45,352 nt of DNA, from positions 1 to 45,352 of IMG/VR virus record IMGVR_UViG_3300025112_000031. One strand, 5' to 3'. Positions 38,608 through 45,352 of the stretch are shown one piece after another (position 1 is the stretch's first letter; the number at the start of each line of letters is the position of its first letter). The DNA comes from a virus. The notes beneath the pieces are model-generated. The model searched no databases. It saw nothing but the letters and a program-made list of their open reading frames with translations, and was not told the DNA's origin. A program made the position numbers and the translations under genes.

Positions 38608-40599
38608 TTAAGCGGTCCCCTTTAACTTTTTGAGTTCGTTGAGCAACAAAACCGATAGCATTTGATAGCGCACCGAATAAGGTTTACCGTCCTTCATGTT
38701 TACCAATTCGGGCATGGTTTCATACACCTCTTCGGCAATTAGGCCAAAGTCGCGCAAGCCTGGATCGCCCACTTCCTGCGCCCAACCTTTAGGTACTCCA
38801 TCTGGATCGCGCCAGGTAAACATGCGCGGTTTTAAGTCATAGATTCGATCTGAATCCACGCCCCCTGTAATCTCGTCTTTATAATGGGCACTGGACGTAA
38901 CCGAGTGCAGTTCATTGCTGCCGTTGATGTTGACATCGGTTGAAGCAGCGGCGGCTAGTAGGGTGGTGCAGAAGATGCCCCCGTCGGCCGCCACGCGGAA
39001 CTGCCGTACTAAACTGGCACCATTGGCCCGCGAGTAAAAATCCAAATGCGCCCCAAACTGACCGTCTGTGCCGTTTTCCTTGGCTGCCCGCACCCCAGCA
39101 AAGGCCGTCTGCCCACCTCCTGATTGGTACACGCCCCCAAACAAAATACCTGCCCCTACATCGGCGGCTAAGGCTGTATCGTCCAGCGATTTTATGGTAC
39201 TGTCAAAGGCACTTTCGGTTACAGCCGTTCCTCGCACATCCAGCATTTGACTGGGACCGGCTGTACCAATGCCTACGTGCCCATCATCCCCTTCAACCAC
39301 CAGCTTGGTCGTATCTACCGTAAAATCATCACCAGCGGCGGCGGATAACGCTATATTCAAGGCCGCCCCGGTAGCCTGCGTGATTGTATTGCTGGTGTAG
39401 GTAGTGTTTCCAACTACAAAGCTCGTGTTCGCCGTGATGGTGGTTCCGGTGATTGCGGCGGCGGACGCGGCTCCAATCGTGGTGCCGTCAATCGAGCCCC
39501 CGTTAATATCGCACGTAGCCACACTGCCCAAATCGGTAACAGTGGGAGCGGCCGCCGCTCCAATTGTCACCCCATCTACAGTGCCCCCGTTAATATCGCA
39601 CGTAGCCACACTGCCCAAATCGGTAACAGTGGGAGCGGCCGCCGCTCCAATTGTCACCCCATCTACAGTGCCCCCGTTGATGTCTATGGTCGTAACGGTG
39701 CCCAAGTCCGACCAGGTGCCCGTCATCTGGCCGCCCCCATCAAAACGCACCGTGCCCGCATCTACCCACAGGGAATACCCGGCGGTAGTGTGGGTTACGT
39801 TGGTGCTGGCTACCGGCGCACCCTGAATATAGAGCGTGGCGGCGTTGGTCATGGTCAGGGTGGCCGTGTCCCCGGTCATGGTGGGGATGCCGATAAAGTT
39901 GGCCGCCCCGATGGCAATGGTGCCGGACCCATTATCAAAGTTCTGGGTCTGAGCCGGGATATGGGCCTGCTGGCCCACAGACGTGATCGCCGTGCGCGTG
40001 GTCAGGTTGTTTAAGGTCAGGGCAGCCCCGTCCACATTAGCGCCCCCGAAGGACAGGGCATCCTGGCCTGCGTCCAGTAAAATCAGGTTGGCGTTATTGG
40101 CCCCTTCTACTCGAAAGTCCAGATCGTTGCTGTCGTCGTTGATAATGGTACCATTGGCCCCTGTGCGGAATACTTCCGTGGTCAAGGTACCCCCTACCGC
40201 TGTTTCAAGGACAAATTCAGCGGCATCGGCAGCAGCCGCATCGTTGACCATTCTTACGTCCAGTCGCGCGTAGTTGGTCTGCGTGTCCGCGTCGTCGGGC
40301 ATTTTCCACACAGTACCAATACCCGACGATCCGTCCGTCATATTGCCCCCGTCGGCCGGGTCCCATTCCAAAAAGGCCACATCCTGCACCGAGGCGGCGG
40401 CGTTGGCGTCTTCAAACCAACCCATCAACTCAAAGCGCACTCCCGTAGAGCCGTCCTGGCCCAAAACGGTCGCGGAGGTGGCGTCCAGCAACTTGGCTAT
40501 AATGGTCGGGTTGGCATCGACTTCCACCCCGCCGATATCATCGCCCGTGCCGTCTTTTAAACTGTTGTCGGTAAACGCATCCAGTACTGGAGTAGGCAT
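38608..40599 (-). CDS. Tail fibre/spike with C-terminal S74 chaperone domain
   Basis: 663 residues. Beta-rich repetitive shaft, including 29-residue repeats around residues 310-370 (GTVDGVTIGAAAAPTVTDLG core). The C-terminal ~110 residues form a self-cleaving intramolecular chaperone (peptidase S74): SSAHYKDEITGG holds the Ser and Lys five residues apart as in endosialidase-type dyads, followed by RIYDLKPRMFTWRDPDG and DFGLIAEEVYETMPELV. It trimerises the fibre and is then released. Receptor specificity unknown. Confidence 0.88.
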   Translation of the reverse strand: MPTPVLDAFTDNSLKDGTGDDIGGVEVDANPTIIAKLLDATSATVLGQDGSTGVRFELMGWFEDANAAASVQDVAFLEWDPADGGNMTDGSSGIGTVWKMPDDADTQTNYARLDVRMVNDAAAADAAEFVLETAVGGTLTTEVFRTGANGTIINDDSNDLDFRVEGANNANLILLDAGQDALSFGGANVDGAALTLNNLTTRTAITSVGQQAHIPAQTQNFDNGSGTIAIGAANFIGIPTMTGDTATLTMTNAATLYIQGAPVASTNVTHTTAGYSLWVDAGTVRFDGGGQMTGTWSDLGTVTTIDINGGTVDGVTIGAAAAPTVTDLGSVATCDINGGTVDGVTIGAAAAPTVTDLGSVATCDINGGSIDGTTIGAASAAAITGTTITANTSFVVGNTTYTSNTITQATGAALNIALSAAAGDDFTVDTTKLVVEGDDGHVGIGTAGPSQMLDVRGTAVTESAFDSTIKSLDDTALAADVGAGILFGGVYQSGGGQTAFAGVRAAKENGTDGQFGAHLDFYSRANGASLVRQFRVAADGGIFCTTLLAAAASTDVNINGSNELHSVTSSAHYKDEITGGVDSDRIYDLKPRMFTWRDPDGVPKGWAQEVGDPGLRDFGLIAEEVYETMPELVNMKDGKPYSVRYQMLSVLLLNELKKLKGTA
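39496..39756. repeat. 87-bp tandem repeat in the fibre shaft
   Basis: Units start at 39496, 39583 and 39670. The first two are essentially identical over 87 bp and the third is partly diverged. Each encodes 29 residues. This allows fibre length change by recombination. Confidence 0.8.
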
Positions 40600-40610
40600 A
40601 CTCTTATCCT

Positions 40611-42158
40611 TTAAGCGGCGGTTATTTGCCGGCCCGTGCGGTTGGATTCAATGACCAGGCCGTTGACCTTGAACCAGTCGTCCGTGCCGCTGGTTTGGCA
40701 CTGCACTCGTATAAAGTAGCCCCGGGAGACCTTGGTGGGGCGAATGTACTTGCCGGCCAACCCCGAGCCGCCCCACACGGCCGCGCCCCAAGTACCCACA
40801 CCCCACCCGTCCGACGAGCCCAGGTTGTTCAGCACTTCGGTGGACCCACCCGGTTCGGGCCAATTCTTGCGGCCCATGACCAGGGACGTGTCAATGGCGT
40901 AATCGCCGTTGGCCTTCACGTCCATAAAAAGCCGGTGGTACCGCTTCATGTAGTTGGGCCATCCCTGCGAAAAGGAAGGGGATTGGAAGCGGGCGACATA
41001 AGCCGATTGATTGCGGTCGTAGCCCTGGTGCATCTGATACACGCGCCCGTTGGTATCGCCCTGTACGGCAATCTCTTCACCCGAGACCCGCAGCAAGGTA
41101 CCGGCGGTCAGTTTGTTAAAGTCGTGGTTGGTCCACCTCACGCGGCGCGTCTTGCTCTGCGCCGTGTTGGCAATGACGCCCTCAGACGGGGTGCTCGAGG
41201 CCGTGCCGTACTGTAGGTAGTATTCGGCGCGGTCTTCGTCGAACAGCGCCCAGGCGGTGGATTGGGCCGTTTTGAGCCGCCGGTCCACGATGGGCTTGAT
41301 CGGCTCGGAGATATTCACCGGGCGAAACCCACCCGTGCGCTCGGTGGGGGCCATAGCGGATACGCCGTTGTCCGAAAGCCAGTATAGCGCCCCCTCGGAA
41401 ATGCCGCTGCCTTCCTTAATCGTAAAGTGGGACGGGCAGCCCACGCTGCCCGACACGCGCCAGATGGACGAGGCTTCGATGGTGGACTCAGGCGAGATAT
41501 GGAATATGCGGTCGCGCTTGAAGATAAATAGGTGGTCCATGAAGACGGTCATGCCCGTAATGGCCCCTGAGCGCCCGTCTACGGCAAAGGACCCGCCCAA
41601 CGTGGTCCAGTCCTCCGCATCATCCACCGCGCTGTAGTGCAGCACAGAGCCTTCGGCCATCCACAGACGGCCGACAAACTGGACGGGATACTGACCCGTA
41701 GCCGGGGGAGAGCCCCCCAAGGCAGAGACGCCCGCACTCGCTGTATACTTTTGCGGGGCGTCCACCCCGTTGGTCAGGATGGTCAGTAGCGCGCCCGTGG
41801 TAACACCGTAAAAGTCGGTGCCCGACCAGCGGGTATCGTCGTCCGTATCGAAGCCCGTGCCCCCCGTAGCCGCGCTGAAATCGCCCGTAGACCGTTCGTT
41901 AATCACCCCGGCCGAGTCGCAAGCCAGCAGGCGCGTCCCCTCGTTGTGGTCGAACAGACCCGTCACGCGGCCCCCAAAGTCGGTGGTGCCCCCAATCCGC
42001 GTCGTGCCCTTCATCTTTTCCGGCTCGGTCGAGTCCCGCTCGTAGATCATATTGAGCAGGGTCCAGGTGGCGCCGGGGGGATACTCGGGCGAATGGGGCT
42101 CAATGAGGCGGTAGATGCCCTTGGAGAAATCGTAGTGCCTGTCTTCGACTTTGGCCAT
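40611..42158 (-). CDS. Tail nozzle-type protein (P22 gp10/T7 gp12-like)
   Basis: 515 residues, beta-rich throughout, with repeated short strands and turns typical of a beta-propeller (GRLWMAEGSVLHYSAVDD, FMDHLFIFKRDRIFHIS, LYWLSDNGVSAM). It follows the adaptor gene and precedes the fibre, the position of the nozzle in short-tailed phages. Specific family is not proven. Confidence 0.7.
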   Translation of the reverse strand: MAKVEDRHYDFSKGIYRLIEPHSPEYPPGATWTLLNMIYERDSTEPEKMKGTTRIGGTTDFGGRVTGLFDHNEGTRLLACDSAGVINERSTGDFSAATGGTGFDTDDDTRWSGTDFYGVTTGALLTILTNGVDAPQKYTASAGVSALGGSPPATGQYPVQFVGRLWMAEGSVLHYSAVDDAEDWTTLGGSFAVDGRSGAITGMTVFMDHLFIFKRDRIFHISPESTIEASSIWRVSGSVGCPSHFTIKEGSGISEGALYWLSDNGVSAMAPTERTGGFRPVNISEPIKPIVDRRLKTAQSTAWALFDEDRAEYYLQYGTASSTPSEGVIANTAQSKTRRVRWTNHDFNKLTAGTLLRVSGEEIAVQGDTNGRVYQMHQGYDRNQSAYVARFQSPSFSQGWPNYMKRYHRLFMDVKANGDYAIDTSLVMGRKNWPEPGGSTEVLNNLGSSDGWGVGTWGAAVWGGSGLAGKYIRPTKVSRGYFIRVQCQTSGTDDWFKVNGLVIESNRTGRQITAA

Positions 42159-42161
42159 CAG

Positions 42162-42190
42162 TTTACCTTGGGGATGAAATACCCATTAAT
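42162..42190 (+). promoter_or_regulatory. Promoter of the plus-strand moron, predicted leaderless
   Basis: TTTACC (42162-42167), a 17-base spacer and ATTAAT (42185-42190). Six bases later is the ATG of the HTH gene (42197), so transcription should start at the start codon. The -35 lies just outside the 5' end of the nozzle gene. Confidence 0.5.
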
Positions 42191-42196
42191 GGTAAC

Positions 42197-42415
42197 ATGG
42201 ATGTCGTCGTCGCTAATATGTTTCGTAAAGGCCGTGGCAATCGTCCCCATGGTGAGCGACATAAATGGACCACGCTGAAAGAGGGCGAGGTATGGCTTAT
42301 GAAGCGTCTTCGTAAGCATGGTCTTATATATCGAGAGATAGCCGCTATGTTTCGTGTTCATTTGTCTACTGTGGCCTATATTTGCACGGGCAAACACTGG
42401 AAACATCATAAGTAA
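42197..42415 (+). CDS. Moron-type HTH protein in the late operon
   Basis: 72 residues on the strand opposite to all surrounding virion genes. A basic N-terminus (RKGRGNRPHGERHKW) precedes an HTH: LKEGEVWLMKRLRKHGLIYR then EIAAMFRVHLSTVAYI and a GKHWKHHK tail, as in resolvase/HNH-associated HTHs. No Shine-Dalgarno but a promoter directly upstream. It fills the gap between adaptor and nozzle genes exactly (257 bp), as expected for a cargo gene. The minus-strand frame here is a shadow. Confidence 0.7.
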   Translation: MDVVVANMFRKGRGNRPHGERHKWTTLKEGEVWLMKRLRKHGLIYREIAAMFRVHLSTVAYICTGKHWKHHK

Positions 42416-43429
42416 TCACCAGCGCCTGATAGCCGATTTCGTGTCGAAGTAAGTCGTAGAGCGCACCGGGTATGAACTGCGCCCGTAGCGCCGATAGGTC
42501 TGTACGCCCATACTCTGATCTCTACGATAGTCTGATTCCCGCTTATTGAGCCACCCTCTACACCGTTCGTACTGCCGCCACTCTTCGGCCGCGTCCTGGC
42601 CCATGTTCTCGTAGCGGAAGGCGCGGTACTTGAGCCGGTGTTCCACCGCATCGTAGGCAATCTCGGGGGCGTCCCCGCCGAACAGATTGGTGGCAAAGGT
42701 GGTGTTCTCCGAGAAGAGAATGGTGTACCACACGTCCATCAGGTAATCGTCGGTGGGAAAGGGCCACAGGATGACGCGGGGGTTATCCGACGAGTCGCGG
42801 GAGACGCGGGCGAAGAAGGCGGGCCTCCCTGAGTTGTCCCGGTGCAAGTCGCCCCCACTGGCTTCGATCAGATCAGCAAAGTTCTTGGGGTGGACTTGAC
42901 GATCGACGCTACCGGCTAGGGGCCAACCCGTGCCTTGCCCGTAGGTAACAAACTGGGCTTCGTCGAAGTCCGAGTCGGATATCGAGTAGGTGTCCTGGAA
43001 GCAGCGATACCCGGTAGCCGTGGCTGTGGTGCCTTTGTAGGAGACGGCCAGGGTCAGGGTGTCGGGACTGCTGGCCGTATCTACATCCGTGACCTCATAG
43101 GACGTTTCGTCCGACGTGCGCCGAAACCACATACCAACCGCAACGCTGCCGAAATTCTCCGCGTCGTCCCCGTCCGCGTCCACCGACGTAACCGTGGTAG
43201 AGCCGTTGGTGACGGCCACACTACCCGTGGTCACATCGTCGGTCGTGACCAGAGTAGTGTGCTTGAGGCCCCACTCGTAGCGGTGGGCGGCAAGAATGTC
43301 CCGCTGGGCGTTGTTGGCCTCCTCGATCAGCATTTCCTCGAGGATATTGCCCGAGGTAAACTCGGTTATCTCGCTTTCGCCGATTACCTTATTTGCAGCA
43401 TTAACCACAAAGCCGAGGGTCTTAGGCAT
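42416..43429 (-). CDS. Head-tail adaptor/tail tubular A-like protein
   Basis: 337 residues. N-terminal helical part (EEMLIEEANNAQRDILAAHR YEW), a beta-rich insertion with Thr/Val/Asp repeats (~60-145), and a C-terminal helical segment (DAVEHRLKYRAFRYENMG), matching the T7 gp11/P22 gp4-type adaptor layout. It precedes the nozzle gene in transcription order. Confidence 0.7.
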   Translation of the reverse strand: MPKTLGFVVNAANKVIGESEITEFTSGNILEEMLIEEANNAQRDILAAHRYEWGLKHTTLVTTDDVTTGSVAVTNGSTTVTSVDADGDDAENFGSVAVGMWFRRTSDETSYEVTDVDTASSPDTLTLAVSYKGTTATATGYRCFQDTYSISDSDFDEAQFVTYGQGTGWPLAGSVDRQVHPKNFADLIEASGGDLHRDNSGRPAFFARVSRDSSDNPRVILWPFPTDDYLMDVWYTILFSENTTFATNLFGGDAPEIAYDAVEHRLKYRAFRYENMGQDAAEEWRQYERCRGWLNKRESDYRRDQSMGVQTYRRYGRSSYPVRSTTYFDTKSAIRRW

Positions 43430-43440
43430 GGCCTACCCCC

Positions 43441-43602
43441 TTAGAAGCCTCGACTGGTTCTGCCGCTGGGACGCTTGCGCGAAGAACGACCGCCCCCCAA
43501 TGTCTTGCCATACTTTTTTACAGCTCTTTTGGAAACAGACTGGGGGCGTTTCTTAGCTACTGCTTGCGCGGCTCTCCCTACAGGACTTCTTCGACGTGGC
43601 AT
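43441..43602 (-). CDS. Small very basic protein
   Basis: 53 residues (MPRRRSPVGRAAQAVAKKRP ...), about a third Arg/Lys, Gly/Ser-rich at the end. Weak GAAAG site upstream. Located between the 145-residue protein and the adaptor. Likely nucleic-acid binding or packaged; similar in type to the proteins at 403-585 and 3771-3902. Confidence 0.55.
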   Translation of the reverse strand: MPRRRSPVGRAAQAVAKKRPQSVSKRAVKKYGKTLGGGRSSRKRPSGRTSRGF

Positions 43603-43629
43603 GATAATTTCTTTCAGTTAAGTGCGGAC

Positions 43630-44067
43630 TTATCCTAGTCCGCTGGTGTCCCCTTTTTCCAAATAGGTCCCCGTCACGAACAGTTCGTCCCCGTCGGCGG
43701 CCGAGCGCGTGGTAATTACCACATTGCCCGGGGCCTCCCGGTTGGGATCGGGCAGGTTGCCGTTGACGTGGCCCGACCAGTCAATCTCCCCGTTGGTAGC
43801 CCCCAGCGGGATGGTGGCAATGACGTTGTCCGAAGAGGCGGGGATGGAGTCGAACTCAATGTCGGCCGACACGCCCGCACTGGCGGCCCACTCCAAACTG
43901 GTCAGAGCAAAGCGGGGCGTGTTGTGTTTGCCCGACACCACATCAATGTCCAGCAGGACCCCCGCGTCCAAATCCTCGGCGTTGTCCGCGTCCCAGATGA
44001 CTCGGGCCGTGAACGAACCGAAACGGCCCAGGGTCTTCTGGCTTGCTTCAATCGGTGGTTGTGGCAT
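43630..44067 (-). CDS. Virion-type beta protein
   Basis: 145 residues, beta-sheet-rich (FGSFTARVIWDADNAEDLDA, NVVITTRSAADGDELFVTGT). Between beta-helix and adaptor genes. Likely a head or connector structural protein; no family named. Confidence 0.55.
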   Translation of the reverse strand: MPQPPIEASQKTLGRFGSFTARVIWDADNAEDLDAGVLLDIDVVSGKHNTPRFALTSLEWAASAGVSADIEFDSIPASSDNVIATIPLGATNGEIDWSGHVNGNLPDPNREAPGNVVITTRSAADGDELFVTGTYLEKGDTSGLG

Positions 44068-44348
44068 TAGGCACCTCGTTTCTTGGAAGGCTTTTTCTTG
44101 GCCGGGGCCTTTCGGCCCACCACCTTCAGCACGGGCTTCTCGGCTTCGACTACGGCTTCGGCCACTCGGCCCGGTTGCGTACCGGCCTTACGCTGTTTGG
44201 TCGTCTCAGCCAGCACCCGTTCCACGTCTTCCAATGTGATCGGGTGATCGGGGTAGCCCCGATTCCACCGGTCTACGATGGTCTTGGGCGCTCGCCCCTT
44301 GCTGAAGTGGGTGTTGATGATATAGCCCACGGTTTTGAGAGACAGCAT
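44067..44348 (-). CDS. HTH-like protein with Lys-rich tail
   Basis: 93 residues. The N-terminal 60 (YIINTHFSKGRAPKTIVDRW, then HPITLEDVERVLAE) look helical and HTH-like. The end is RKAPAKKKPSKKRGA, a histone-like tail. One-base overlap with the next gene. DNA binding is inferred. Confidence 0.5.
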   Translation of the reverse strand: MLSLKTVGYIINTHFSKGRAPKTIVDRWNRGYPDHPITLEDVERVLAETTKQRKAGTQPGRVAEAVVEAEKPVLKVVGRKAPAKKKPSKKRGA

Positions 44349-44351
44349 AGA

Positions 44352-45352
44352 TTAGGCTCCGTCGTCGGTCGGCGTGTCAAAGGCGGCCTGCGGCGAATCA
44401 GCCGCAAACCAGCCGGCCACATTGGCGTCGGCCGAAGGCGAAGTATTGTCGGTGATGTAGTCGGCCAGATTGCCTACCGCCGTAGCGGTCAGCCAGTTGG
44501 CTGCTGTGCGTTGCGTGGCCGTAGCGATGGCCAGAATAGCCGTGGTGTCAGCGCCCCAGGCGTGGAGGGTGTTGTTGTTGGCCACCAGTCGAGCGGCGCC
44601 TACACCGTTGTGGATACAGGCGCCGGGCAAGTTTGAGCTGACCAGGATATCGCACCCCTCTATCGTGACGGAGGTAGCCAGCACTTCTACCCCATACTGA
44701 GTCAGGTCTGCTGCATCGTAGATTTTGCAGTCGCGGATTTCACTGTACTCGGACCCCACGTTGATGGTGATGCCGTTCTGGCCCGCATCCAGGATGGTAC
44801 ACCCTTGGACCAGGGACTTCAAGGCGCCGTCGGTGGCGTCGGTGCCCAGGATGATACCGTCCTTGTCCGAGTCCGTCATGCCCACCATATCGAACCAGCA
44901 GTTGATAATCCGGGTACCCGTGTAATCGGTGGCCGTACTGGCGGTGTTCACGTCAATGATGGCCGTATTGACCGTAGCCGCCGTGACGTTGTCGTCGAAA
45001 GCCAGGCTGGCCACCGTGCAGTTGTTGGCGTTGATCTCGATTTCGCTTACGTCGGTGGCGCAGACGATGGTGACGTTGGGATACTCGTGCGGGCCGACAG
45101 ACTGGGCCGCCGTCAAGGTCACGTCGTCTTTGGACATGGTCAGGGCCGCGGTGATGGTGTAGGCCCCGGGCAGGACGGCGACAATATCGCCCCGGCCCGC
45201 CACCGCCGAGTCCAGGCCTTTCTGGATGGTGGCAAACGGCTTTTGGGGCGACTTGCCCGAAAGGGTGTCGGCCGGAGCGGATCCGCCCCCCGCCGCTACA
45301 TAACCCGAGGCGCCCACGTACCAGACCTGGCCCCCCGGGTTGTTGAAGGCGG
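44352..45352 (-). CDS. Beta-helix virion protein 2, N-terminus outside window
   Basis: 333 codons are present and the frame is open to the edge, with the start missing. A right-handed parallel beta-helix pattern: GRGDIVAVLPGAYTITAALT, then repeated short strands (VTIVCATDVSEIEINANNCT, YSEIRDCKIYDAADLTQYGV, VTIEGCDILVSS), as in pectin-lyase-like surface proteins. Paralogous to the gene at 1-285. The apparent GTG start at 45317 is not real because homology with the paralogue continues upstream. Confidence 0.75.
   Translation of the reverse strand, partial: AFNNPGGQVWYVGASGYVAAGGGSAPADTLSGKSPQKPFATIQKGLDSAVAGRGDIVAVLPGAYTITAALTMSKDDVTLTAAQSVGPHEYPNVTIVCATDVSEIEINANNCTVASLAFDDNVTAATVNTAIIDVNTASTATDYTGTRIINCWFDMVGMTDSDKDGIILGTDATDGALKSLVQGCTILDAGQNGITINVGSEYSEIRDCKIYDAADLTQYGVEVLATSVTIEGCDILVSSNLPGACIHNGVGAARLVANNNTLHAWGADTTAILAIATATQRTAANWLTATAVGNLADYITDNTSPSADANVAGWFAADSPQAAFDTPTDDGA

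Noticed and set aside
42158-42409. 83-codon minus-strand ORF between adaptor and nozzle genes
   Set aside because: It overlaps the opposite-strand HTH gene, has no ribosome site, and its sequence is not protein-like.
45317-45352. GTG at 45317 as the start of the right-edge beta-helix gene
   Set aside because: Homology to the left-edge paralogue continues upstream (GGQVWYV), so the real start is outside the window.
1-45352. CRISPR array or insertion sequence
   Set aside because: No regularly spaced repeats with unique spacers and no transposase-like protein were seen; all tandem repeats are within coding genes or the GC-rich gap.
1-45352. Simple closure of the window into a circle
   Set aside because: Joining the last base to the first puts the two beta-helix frames out of register, so sequence is missing or mis-assembled at the ends.

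Overview
The window is part of a tailed bacteriophage (or prophage-like) genome. The evidence is a portal, scaffold, HK97-type major capsid protein, terminase domains, a head-tail adaptor, a tail nozzle and an S74-type fibre, all packed with ATGA/GTGA overlaps and strong Shine-Dalgarno sites. Adaptor plus beta-propeller nozzle plus three large internal-type virion proteins, with no sheath, tube or classical tape measure, suggests a podovirus. The host cannot be named. A perfect CRP-type operator (TGTGA-N6-TCACA) in front of the early operon argues for a bacterium with a CRP/Vfr/GlxR-like regulator.

Layout. (1) Positions 1-10780, minus strand: left part of the late operon, read right to left: a small Q-rich ORF, a GroES co-chaperonin, a MerR-like protein, the terminase nuclease domain, a glycosyltransferase-like protein, an HTH protein, portal, scaffold, a decoration-like protein, major capsid protein, a small basic protein, and a beta-helix protein cut by the window edge. 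(2) 10781-11834: a GC-rich regulatory gap with repeated operator-like motifs, five G5 tracts and the CRP site. (3) 11835-15715, plus strand: early operon A, small proteins including zinc ribbons, HTH proteins and a pentapeptide-repeat protein. (4) 15659-20879, minus strand: leaderless XRE repressor, MerR-like protein, a hairpin-rich leader with an attenuator-like terminator, two DNA methyltransferases and a ParB-like DNA-binding protein. (5) 20980-28212, plus strand: early operon B: HNH protein, second pentapeptide protein, SSB-tailed protein, PAPS-reductase-like protein, SWIM protein, a Mom-like DNA-modification protein, a DUF1064-type nuclease, an XRE regulator and small membrane proteins. 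(6) 28213-45352, minus strand: right part of the late operon: beta-helix protein (cut by the edge), adaptor, nozzle, fibre, a cluster of small membrane proteins, repeat-rich virion proteins, and finally the terminase ATPase.

The two window ends fall inside paralogous beta-helix genes of the same strand. Joining them restores the canonical order portal-scaffold-capsid-adaptor-nozzle-fibre, so the genome is most likely circular or circularly permuted, with a stretch missing between the ends.

The most striking observation is a terminase large subunit split at the interdomain linker. The ATPase (28213-29214) and the RNase H-like nuclease (8900-9463) are separate genes in the same orientation and in colinear order, with the whole 18.7-kb early/regulatory region lying between them. 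Others: a leaderless repressor with facing promoters, a plus-strand moron with a leaderless-type promoter inside the tail genes, a DNA-modification set (Mom-like protein plus two methyltransferases), a gene bracketed by a duplicated SWIM-protein start, and recurrent ribosome-binding cassettes. No DNA polymerase, primase, helicase, integrase or endolysin was recognised.
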